12,008 nucleotides of DNA from Treponema sp. (GTDB lineage: Bacteria > Spirochaetota > Spirochaetia > Treponematales > Treponemataceae), in contig JAFOTA010000160.1 in assembly GCA_017421145.1 (NCBI GenBank), positions 1-12,008 of the forward strand. Reading direction: 5' to 3'. The first letter of the stretch is position 1, and each line of letters begins with the position of its first letter. This document shows, one piece after another, positions 1 through 5,858 of this stretch. Position numbers and translations under genes: made by a program. The notes beneath the pieces are model-generated. The model was not told the DNA's origin. It made no database searches and worked only from the letters and a program-made list of their open reading frames with translations.

Positions 1-14
1 ATTTCTGGAATCAT
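1..14 (-). CDS. Start of a gene that leaves the window (first four codons only)
   Basis: Only the codons for Met-Ile-Pro-Glu are visible, so no function can be given. The start is supported by a strong ribosome binding site, AAGGAG on the minus strand (plus-strand positions 23-28), eight bases before the ATG. Its ATG shares the ATGA overlap with the stop of the small ORF at 11-187, which suggests translational coupling in one operon. That ORF may be a DUF3990 relative, so this could be another member of a small accessory gene cluster, but that is inference from position alone. Confidence 0.4.
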
Positions 15-187
15 ACGCGTATCTCCTTATCAAGCCATTGCTCGTCAGCTTTTTTAAAATCAAGAACATGAAAATCTTTGTTATTCAAAAAATCATCCGG
101 TACACTAACAAGCATGTTGCTTCCGTGGTAGAGACTGAACATAGTTTCAGCATAGCATTTTTTTACTGCATGTTCTAGCATTGGCAT
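11..187 (-). CDS. Small ORF, possible internally deleted DUF3990-like protein (58 aa)
   Basis: This ORF encodes 58 residues. Residues 19-24 (LYHGSN) resemble the N-terminal signature of DUF3990 proteins. Residues 39-53 (FHVLDFKKADEQWLD) resemble a later conserved block of that family, which is normally followed by FV and many more residues. Intact DUF3990 proteins are about 150-170 residues long with roughly 50 residues between the two blocks, whereas only 14 separate them here. The frame ends soon after, overlapping the next start by ATGA. No clear ribosome binding site precedes the candidate starts at 187, 181 or 142. The simplest reading is a decayed gene whose 3' end still carries the ribosome binding site of its neighbour. 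A real short protein cannot be excluded. The family resemblance is from memory and was not searched. Confidence 0.4.
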   Translation of the reverse strand: MPMLEHAVKKCYAETMFSLYHGSNMLVSVPDDFLNNKDFHVLDFKKADEQWLDKEIRV

Positions 188-194
188 CCAGTTG

Positions 195-223
195 CTGACA
201 AAAAAAATTATTCACTGTAAAAT
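195..223 (+). promoter_or_regulatory. Sigma70-type promoter of the HAD hydrolase gene
   Basis: CTGACA (195-200, five of six matches to TTGACA) and TAAAAT (218-223, five of six matches to TATAAT) are separated by an ideal 17 bases. Transcription would be expected to begin about seven bases beyond the -10 box, at or next to the ATG at 230, giving a leaderless message. The start codon lacks any Shine-Dalgarno sequence, which fits. Confidence 0.5.
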
Positions 224-229
224 GAAAAA

Positions 230-1060
230 ATGACGGGCAAAAAAACAAAGACGCTTTATGTTTCGGATCTTGACGGAACGCTTTTGAGAAGCAATCAAAA
301 AACTTCGGAATACACGAATCAAGTGATAAATGACTTGGTAAAAGACGGAATGTATTTTTCTTATGCAACGGCACGCTCATATAATACGGCGCACAAAGTC
401 ACCGAAGGCATGACAGCCGCATTTCCTCTCATCGTCTATAACGGAGCTTTCGTCAGGGACAATGCAAACGGAAATCTGCTTTTGAAAAATTTCTTTGAAA
501 AAGATTCTGCGCACGAACTGATTCAGTGTCTTTTGAAAAACAACATCTCCCCTGTCGTGTATTCGTTTGTGAACGGCGAAGAAAAATTCTCATACAATCA
601 AAACACAATCAACGCGGCGACAAAAGATTTTATATCCACGCGGAAAGGTGACAGCCGTGACAGACCGGTTCAAAATGACAAGGAACTTTTTGACGGTGAA
701 ATATTTTATGCGACATGTATAGACAGGCCGGAAAAATTAAAACCGATGTTTGAAAATTATGCCGAAACATTTCACTGCATCTACCAGCGCGACATATATT
801 CAAACGAACAGTGGCTTGAAATCATGCCGAAAGCCGTTTCAAAATCTTCTGCAATAAAACAAGTGAAAGAACTTCTCGGATGCGGAAGGCTTGTCGTTTT
901 CGGTGACGGAATAAACGATGTGGACATGTTCAAAATTGCGGATGAATCTTATGCGGTTGAAAATGCTGTCCCGGAACTGATAGACGTTGCGACCGGAGTG
1001 ATAGAATCAAATGACGCTGACGGAGTGGCGAAGTGGCTTTATAAAAACGCACGGACTTGA
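230..1060 (+). CDS. HAD-superfamily hydrolase, Cof/IIB type
   Basis: This is a 276-residue cytosolic phosphatase of the Cof-like (type IIB cap) branch of the HAD superfamily, whose members dephosphorylate sugar phosphates, flavin precursors and similar small molecules. All four catalytic motifs are visible: DLDGT at 13-17 (nucleophile Asp13 and acid Asp15), Thr47 in YATARS, Lys205 in the PKAVSKSSAIK stretch, and GDGIND at 225-230 for magnesium binding. The large insert between Thr47 and Lys205 is the C2 cap that sets substrate choice, so the substrate cannot be named. Length is normal. The frame is closed by a stop at 218-220, making 230 the first possible ATG, and it has no ribosome binding site. 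A three-codon ORF (222-233) overlaps it by ATGA. The gene stands alone and converges on the acetyltransferase that follows. Confidence 0.9.
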   Translation: MTGKKTKTLYVSDLDGTLLRSNQKTSEYTNQVINDLVKDGMYFSYATARSYNTAHKVTEGMTAAFPLIVYNGAFVRDNANGNLLLKNFFEKDSAHELIQCLLKNNISPVVYSFVNGEEKFSYNQNTINAATKDFISTRKGDSRDRPVQNDKELFDGEIFYATCIDRPEKLKPMFENYAETFHCIYQRDIYSNEQWLEIMPKAVSKSSAIKQVKELLGCGRLVVFGDGINDVDMFKIADESYAVENAVPELIDVATGVIESNDADGVAKWLYKNART

Positions 1061-1092
1061 CCATTTTTTTCGCTTTTTATAATCTGCCAATT

Positions 1093-1890
1093 TTATAATT
1101 CTTTTATGTATCCGTTTGATTTTGCGGTAACTTGCGTCCAGCCCGGCTTAAAACCTGAGCGAAGTGCGTTGCGTATTGATTTTATGTTTGACCATGCGGC
1201 ACAGTAAAACGGAATTTTTCCACGTGCGAAAACTTCACGGGCAAGCCTGTTCGTTACGACAGAAGCGATTCCTTTGCGTCTGTATTCTGGGAGAACGTCC
1301 ACACCAATCTGCCAGAAATTCTCCGAGTCCGCTGAGCTTCCCGCAAATCCCACGAGCTTGTCTCCGTCATAAGCTCCGACACCGAGCACATCAAGCTGGC
1401 GGCGTTTTTCACAAAGCGCATTGCTCCACTGGTCGGTATACAATCCTTCAAAATCAGTCTGCGAAAGAACTTTAAGCTCATAGGGAAAATTGCTTTTGTC
1501 AAAATCTTTTCCTGCTTCAAAAATCTTTTCAGCATCCGGGAGAAAATAATCTGCCATAAAACAAATGCGCGAATCAGCTTTTTCAAGGAGCTCGTTCAAT
1601 AAATAAATGCCGGGTGTCTCGAACCATCTGTACGCTTCTTTTGAATTTATAAGAGATTTCAAGTCCGGTAAAAAATCAGCGCGGGCAGAAACGACTACAT
1701 TGCCGCCGTATGAAACAAGGTCGCACACATGCGGAAGCTCCAGATATTTATGCGCGTTTTTATTTTCAACGGATTCCGTAAAAACATTTTCAAGTTTCGT
1801 AAAATCTTCGGGATTGCAGTTTGAATCAAAAGCCGACTGCTCCATTGCAAGGCGCAGGATTGTAGAATTGTCTGGATATGTGACGTTCAT
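1093..1890 (-). CDS. GNAT-family N-acetyltransferase with an extra N-terminal domain
   Basis: This 265-residue protein has a GNAT fold in its C-terminal half (about 140-255) and an N-terminal region of about 135 residues with no motif I recognise. The acetyl-CoA pyrophosphate-binding signature is RRKGIA at 204-209, preceded by the beta4 strand IGVDVLPEY and followed by an amphipathic helix. The segment AAWSNIKSIRNALRSGFKPGW (231-251) is the typical motif B Asn plus the final strand. GNAT enzymes move an acetyl group from acetyl-CoA to an amine; the acceptor here is unknown. The layout resembles larger GNAT proteins in Firmicutes and spirochaetes that have a duplicated or degenerate N-terminal half. 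The ATG at 1890 lacks a clear ribosome binding site. The gene is separate from both neighbours and ends 32 bases from the convergent HAD gene, with no convincing hairpin between them. Confidence 0.85.
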   Translation of the reverse strand: MNVTYPDNSTILRLAMEQSAFDSNCNPEDFTKLENVFTESVENKNAHKYLELPHVCDLVSYGGNVVVSARADFLPDLKSLINSKEAYRWFETPGIYLLNELLEKADSRICFMADYFLPDAEKIFEAGKDFDKSNFPYELKVLSQTDFEGLYTDQWSNALCEKRRQLDVLGVGAYDGDKLVGFAGSSADSENFWQIGVDVLPEYRRKGIASVVTNRLAREVFARGKIPFYCAAWSNIKSIRNALRSGFKPGWTQVTAKSNGYIKEL

Positions 1891-1962
1891 TTTATCGTAA
1901 ATTGATTGTTTTATTTTTTGATGTTCTGTAAAAAAAATTGACCGCCTGAAATCCTTGTGCAG

Positions 1963-1998
1963 AATTCCGAATCCGCCGTTTGAAGCTTCATCGGAATT
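1963..1998. repeat. Inverted repeat (8-bp arms) in the gap after the NlpC/P60 gene
   Basis: The arms AATTCCGA (1963-1970) and TCGGAATT (1991-1998) are perfect reverse complements separated by 20 bases, and the loop contains the ten-base palindrome TGAAGCTTCA (1981-1990). It lies 31 bases beyond the stop of the minus-strand NlpC/P60 gene, so it could help end that transcript. No T-run follows it on the minus strand, so it is not a standard intrinsic terminator in that direction. The rest of the gap (1891-2028) shows no gene. Confidence 0.35.
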
Positions 1999-2028
1999 TT
2001 ACATTAAGATTCAGACAGTCATTTCCAT

Positions 2029-3129
2029 TTAGTCGGAAATTATGCGGCCCATGGCATAGAAATATTTGCTCCAATAGTTGTCAGCAAAAAGTTTTGTCGT
2101 GATTACGCCTGTCTTTGAACCGTCGCTCACTGCATGAAGGATCGTGTCGTTTCCGAGATAGATTGCGACATGCGTAATGCTTGAGCCCTGTGTGAAGAAA
2201 ACCAAATCTCCGCTCTTTGCTGTAGACTTGTCGATTCTACTTGCGATGTTGTACATGGTTCTTGCGGTACGTGGGAGAGTTCCAAGTCCTGCATCCTGAG
2301 CGGCAAGATAAACCAGACCAGAGCAGTCTATTCCTGAGCGGCTTGTTCCACCGAACACATACCTTGTTCCGAGATATGACTTCGCGCAGTTTACGAACTT
2401 CTCGCGCTTTTCATCAGAAGCAGTCACTTCCTTTTTCTTGTTGTCATCCTTCTTAGGCTCATCCTTCTTCTTGGTATCGTCCTTCTTTGGGTCGTCTTTC
2501 TTTTTGTTGTCGTCCTTCTTCTTTGGATCGTCTTTCTTTGCTATGACCTCATCATCATCCGTCACGATCTTCTTCTTTGATTTTCTGCTGGAAGAATTAT
2601 ATGAACCCCTGGAGCTTACAGGCTTGTCATCATCAGACACTTTTTTTGAATCGGTTTTCTTTCCCGGCTTTTTTCTGGAAATGTAGGAACCTCTTCTGCT
2701 CAGCGTGTCATCATCGTCATCATCATCAGAGTATGAAGAAGACTGTGCGCTCGGTTTTGAAGCAGAAAGATTGTGTGCAGCCAGATTCTGGGATGAAATT
2801 ATCGGATAATTGGCATTGTCGTCATAATAGCAGATTTCGTAATTGCCGTCATCGTAATCAGAATACAAATCATTGCTAAGGAAGTTGTATGCAGTCTTGT
2901 CATCATTCTTGTCTGGAATATATCCGTACCATTCATAGAACGCATCGACAATCTCATCGGTTGAAAGGTCTTCTTCAGCTTCAGCAGCCTCTATCTCCTG
3001 CTTGGACATACCGCTCTGATTTTTCTTTGGGGCAGAAAAACCCAGTCCCGGCATGCTGATCAAAGAAATAAGGGATGCCGCAATGATTTTGCTTACGCTC
3101 CCCTTTTTTGCAACATTATTCAATTTCAT
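2029..3129 (-). CDS. Secreted NlpC/P60 peptidoglycan endopeptidase with Lys/Asp-rich linker
   Basis: The start at 3129 is chosen because GGAG lies eight bases upstream and the protein then begins with a clean signal peptide; an in-frame ATG at 3147 has no such site. The protein has 366 residues. Residues 1-33 are the export signal (basic region, hydrophobic core, likely cut after FSA). Residues 34-130 are acidic and Tyr-rich with no recognised fold. Residues 131-240 are low complexity: a run of seven Asp (135-141), two degenerate copies of an SRRGSY-to-DDD unit, then alternating KKDD/KKKD blocks. Residues 243-366 are the NlpC/P60 domain with Cys269 in DCSGLV, His320 in THVAIYLG and the third polar residue His332 in ILHAV. 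Such enzymes cut peptide stems of peptidoglycan in the periplasm. The charged linker probably spaces or tethers the catalytic domain. It is divergent from the omptin gene. Confidence 0.9.
   Translation of the reverse strand: MKLNNVAKKGSVSKIIAASLISLISMPGLGFSAPKKNQSGMSKQEIEAAEAEEDLSTDEIVDAFYEWYGYIPDKNDDKTAYNFLSNDLYSDYDDGNYEICYYDDNANYPIISSQNLAAHNLSASKPSAQSSSYSDDDDDDDTLSRRGSYISRKKPGKKTDSKKVSDDDKPVSSRGSYNSSSRKSKKKIVTDDDEVIAKKDDPKKKDDNKKKDDPKKDDTKKKDEPKKDDNKKKEVTASDEKREKFVNCAKSYLGTRYVFGGTSRSGIDCSGLVYLAAQDAGLGTLPRTARTMYNIASRIDKSTAKSGDLVFFTQGSSITHVAIYLGNDTILHAVSDGSKTGVITTKLFADNYWSKYFYAMGRIISD
2425..2540 (-). repeat. Coding repeat: alternating Lys/Asp blocks in the NlpC/P60 linker
   Basis: About 38 residues (198-235 of the protein) consist almost only of Lys, Asp, Pro, Asn, Glu and Thr, arranged as short units such as KKDDP, KKKDDN and KKDDT. 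At the DNA level this is a degenerate repeat of CTTCTT and GTCGTC/GTCATC type triplets on the plus strand. Being in frame and a multiple of three, copy-number change would alter linker length, not the reading frame. Confidence 0.7.
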
Positions 3130-3201
3130 TTTACACACTCCGTACATTTAACGAATAAAAAGCTGCTGATTAACACGGCAAGCGTTATTCAGCCTTTCCG
3201 A

Positions 3202-3207
3202 ATCATA
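3202..3207 (-). promoter_or_regulatory. Possible extended -10 promoter for the NlpC/P60 gene
   Basis: On the minus strand TATGAT (five of six matches) is preceded by TG plus one base, the extended -10 form that can act without a good -35 box. No good -35 is seen at normal spacing. The predicted start near 3195 would give an untranslated leader of about 65 bases before the ATG at 3129. Confidence 0.35.
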
Positions 3208-3307
3208 ACACCTACTGCATAAAACCAACGCCATCTTCAATTGTAACACAAAATTTAAAATTTTATCTATATGAAATCTCCAAAAACTAAAATTTTTCAA
3301 GATTCCA

Positions 3308-3313
3308 TATAAT
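3308..3313 (+). promoter_or_regulatory. Possible -10 box of the omptin/lipoprotein operon
   Basis: A perfect TATAAT lies in the very AT-rich divergent intergenic region (3130-3404), about 90 bases before the omptin start codon. No good -35 hexamer is found 16-18 bases upstream, so the call rests on the -10 box and position. The rest of this 275-base region holds no gene I can support; it appears to be a shared regulatory region for the two divergent envelope transcripts. Confidence 0.35.
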
Positions 3314-3404
3314 ATCGGCCAAAAAGTATAACTATATAGAAGAAATTTGCAATTAAAAAAAAACATTGCATTATTTTAAAAAGCGTGCAAGAATTCAGGT
3401 AAGG

Positions 3405-4349
3405 ATGAAGAGAAGCATATTCCTGACGGCATTTTTAATATTGATTGGGTTCCATGCGTTTTCAGACACGGAAGGCAACGCTAAGTCTTGGGCGGAACGT
3501 AACCTGAGCTGCTCATTCACAGTAAATGCGGGCGGTCAGTCTTCCATGGTGAAAGAATTCGTGTATTATGGAAACGGTGACGTGATGAGCCGCCTTGACT
3601 GGAACTCCTGGTTCTCACCCTGCATTGCTCTCGGCGGAAGTCTGGGCATAATGCACATCGTCCTTGATGCCGGCCTTCTTACTGTCATCCCGATAAAAAA
3701 CGGTGCAATGGAAGACTGGGATTATCTGAAAAGCGACCGCAGCCTTGCAACGAATTTCAGCAGAAGCGAGCTTATAATGAACAAGCACTATGAGCTTGAG
3801 GCCAAGGTCGGATATGAGTTTCTGCCCGGAGATTTCAGAATCGTTCCGCAGATCGGATTCCGCTATTACAACCAGAAAATGGAGGCAAGCGGCGGATATC
3901 TTCAATACGGGAGCCTTGATAACTCGAACGGCGGTTACTGGTCCCAGGATTTAAAAAAATATCCTCTTACGGGAACTGTCATCACTTATGAGCAGCAGTT
4001 TCTCATGCCCTTTGTTTCGCTTGGTGCGGAATACAGATTTCTGCAGGATTGGCACATAAAGCTTTCCGGCAGATGGTATCCCTACGTCAAATGCGATTCA
4101 ATCGACATGCACAATGAGAGAGCCACGCAGTTCAACGATTTTATGACCGGAGGAAACGGTTTTATGATCGGGACGGAAGTGCAATGGAGGAAATGGGCGG
4201 TTTCGTTTTGCTGTGAATGGGTCAAATGCAGCACAGGCACCACTACGCAGCGCAACTTCGGACACGAAACATACCTTTCAGCCTCACCTTCGACACCCGG
4301 AACTGAATCATCTTCTTTCACCTTTATGGTGACCTATTTCATAAAGTAA
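3405..4349 (+). CDS. Omptin-family outer-membrane aspartyl protease
   Basis: The ATG at 3405 is preferred to the upstream TTG at 3366 because it yields a signal peptide (residues 1-20, core FLTAFLILIGF, likely cut after AFS) and has CAGG five bases upstream. The mature protein of about 294 residues matches the omptin size (OmpT about 297). Omptins are ten-strand outer-membrane barrels that cleave surface or host peptides, usually between basic residues. By eye, all four OmpT active-site residues have partners: Asp104/Asp106 in MEDWDY (OmpT Asp83/Asp85) and Asp234/His236 in DSIDMH (OmpT Asp210/His212). The block GGYLQYGS and TYEQQFLMPFVSLGAEYRF (194-212) also aligns, as does the final strand ending in Lys. 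Residues for LPS contact in OmpT (Tyr134, Glu136, Arg138, Arg175) correspond to Phe152, Tyr154, Asn156 and Gln198. Six cysteines are present, which is unusual. It is the first gene of an envelope operon. Confidence 0.8.
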   Translation: MKRSIFLTAFLILIGFHAFSDTEGNAKSWAERNLSCSFTVNAGGQSSMVKEFVYYGNGDVMSRLDWNSWFSPCIALGGSLGIMHIVLDAGLLTVIPIKNGAMEDWDYLKSDRSLATNFSRSELIMNKHYELEAKVGYEFLPGDFRIVPQIGFRYYNQKMEASGGYLQYGSLDNSNGGYWSQDLKKYPLTGTVITYEQQFLMPFVSLGAEYRFLQDWHIKLSGRWYPYVKCDSIDMHNERATQFNDFMTGGNGFMIGTEVQWRKWAVSFCCEWVKCSTGTTTQRNFGHETYLSASPSTPGTESSSFTFMVTYFIK

Positions 4350-4373
4350 AAAATCATTCCATGGAGGTCTTCA

Positions 4374-5822
4374 ATGACTTTTTTTAAAAGAAGAGGAGCT
4401 GTTATGCTCTTCTCCCTGCTGGCCATTGCGGCTGTTTTTATCTCTTGCGGCGGCAGTAGGGCGTATCATGTCGGCGACATCATAATGAGCGACGGAAACG
4501 TTTTTTCAAAGGACGGATATGCATCATACAAAGGGAATGCAAAACCTGTAGCGGTCATATTCAGCGTCACCGGGGCAGATTCAGAGCGGTCAGACCGTGT
4601 TCTCGGCATATCGCTTGAAGATGCCGGCACAGATCTCATGCTTGCAAGCGTAGAACTGAAAACCGTACTTTCAGAAAACTCAGCTTTTCAGGCAGCGCTC
4701 GTCAGGAACCAGGTATACTATGACGAACTGGACGCATTCGACAATGAAGGATTCACCGGAAATCTTGACGGAAGGAAAATCACATACAACTTCTCCGCTG
4801 AAGATTTGAAATTTATAGAATCAAACAAACATCTCCTGCCTGCGTACAATGCGGCGGTATCCTATGGTGAAGGAAAAGATCTGGGCATTTACAAGAGCGG
4901 ATGGTATTTTCCAAGTACGGCGGAACTCTTCGAACTGTATCAGAACATGGATTCCGTAAACGAATCTATAGCGGCGGCCGGCGGCTCTTTGATTTCAAAA
5001 ACAAAATACTGGACGTCATCATGCGCATACAAAGACGGAAGCAAAAACTACAGCATCGATTTTTCCAATGGAAAGCTCTCGGAAGATTCAAGGCAGGAAT
5101 CATATTCTTCAAGGGCAGTCTACTGTTTCCATGAAAAAGAAAAAAAGCGCGGCGGAAAAAACTATATTCTCGGAGACATAGTAATGGACGACGGAACCGT
5201 TCTTTCTCCTATACAGCTTGACGGATACAAGGGAAGCGCAAAGCCTATGGCAGTAATATTTTCTGTCAGGGGAGGTCACTTTGAGGAATCTGACCGTGTG
5301 CTCGGAGTAGGACTTAAAGCGTCGGAGCCTCTGCAATTTGCACCGGAAGGAACGGCCGGTCATGACGAGAACATCATGGCAAACCAGAGCATGCTTGTCT
5401 CACAGGAATACAGCATAAAAAAAGGATTTTACGATAACGGCGGATTCTTGGGGCTTATGGACGGAAGGAAGACATGGAGCAACGTTGCACTTTACGACAA
5501 AAACGCAAAGAATTCATCAGCTGATTATCCTGCATTCGATTACGCCGTCAACTACGGAAAAAACAACGGATTTGAAAAATTCACCGACGGATGGTATCTG
5601 CCGACAGCTTCAGAAGCATTCGAGCTTGCAGAGTACATACACATAGTAAACTTTTCCATAGAAAAATGCGGCGGAAAAGCCCTTGACGAAACCGTGTGGA
5701 CATCATCGCAGAACTATTCCATGAAAGACGGACAATATCTGGTTGGAATGGACGACGGAAAAGTTGAGAGCGGATTCAAGGACGCATCCTACAATGCCTA
5801 TGCGGTCTACTGCTTTGAGTAG
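4374..5822 (+). CDS. Lipoprotein with two tandem DUF1566/Lcl-like domains
   Basis: The start is supported by GGAGG (4363-4367) six bases before the ATG. Residues 1-24 form a lipoprotein signal with lipobox FISC and Cys25 as the lipidated residue; the loose lipobox is typical of spirochaetes. The rest is two copies of one domain, residues 34-252 and 266-481, joined by a short charged linker. Each copy runs GDI-MxDG...GYKGxAKPxAVIFSV, then SDRVLGxxL, GFxGxxDGRKxxxN, GWYxPTxxExFEL, WTSS and finally AVYCF. The GWYLPT, WTSS and C-terminal pattern is that of DUF1566 (Lcl C-terminal) domains, which adopt a C-type-lectin-like fold and are abundant in treponemes. The role is unknown; surface binding is plausible. 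The gene sits 24 bases after the omptin gene and 36 bases before the next lipoprotein gene, so the three are probably cotranscribed. Confidence 0.8.
   Translation: MTFFKRRGAVMLFSLLAIAAVFISCGGSRAYHVGDIIMSDGNVFSKDGYASYKGNAKPVAVIFSVTGADSERSDRVLGISLEDAGTDLMLASVELKTVLSENSAFQAALVRNQVYYDELDAFDNEGFTGNLDGRKITYNFSAEDLKFIESNKHLLPAYNAAVSYGEGKDLGIYKSGWYFPSTAELFELYQNMDSVNESIAAAGGSLISKTKYWTSSCAYKDGSKNYSIDFSNGKLSEDSRQESYSSRAVYCFHEKEKKRGGKNYILGDIVMDDGTVLSPIQLDGYKGSAKPMAVIFSVRGGHFEESDRVLGVGLKASEPLQFAPEGTAGHDENIMANQSMLVSQEYSIKKGFYDNGGFLGLMDGRKTWSNVALYDKNAKNSSADYPAFDYAVNYGKNNGFEKFTDGWYLPTASEAFELAEYIHIVNFSIEKCGGKALDETVWTSSQNYSMKDGQYLVGMDDGKVESGFKDASYNAYAVYCFE
4473..5816 (+). repeat. Tandem duplication of a ~217-residue lipoprotein domain
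   Basis: Copy one covers 4473-5129 and copy two 5169-5816. The two copies align over their full length at the protein level, with the same motif order and almost the same length, but they have diverged clearly in sequence (for example DIIMSDG against DIVMDDG, and SGWYFPST against DGWYLPTA). This points to an old duplication inside one gene, not a recent repeat. Confidence 0.75.
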
Positions 5823-5858
5823 TACGGATGATTCAGGCTTTGACACAAGGAGAACGGT

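Noticed and set aside
1963..1998. Inverted repeat as a standard intrinsic terminator for the NlpC/P60 gene
   Set aside because: No T-run follows it on the minus strand, and the loop is 20 bases; kept only as a repeat.
2438..2686. Phe/Ser-rich plus-strand ORF opposite the NlpC/P60 linker
   Set aside because: Its repetitive composition is the antisense reading of the Lys/Asp triplet repeats.
3148..3366. 72-codon minus-strand ORF in the divergent intergenic region
   Set aside because: AT-rich frame with no ribosome binding site or signal peptide of normal form; it overlaps both predicted promoters and ends just before the better-supported start region of the NlpC/P60 gene.
3366..3404. TTG start for the omptin gene
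   Set aside because: It adds 13 charged residues before an otherwise clean signal peptide and has no ribosome binding site.
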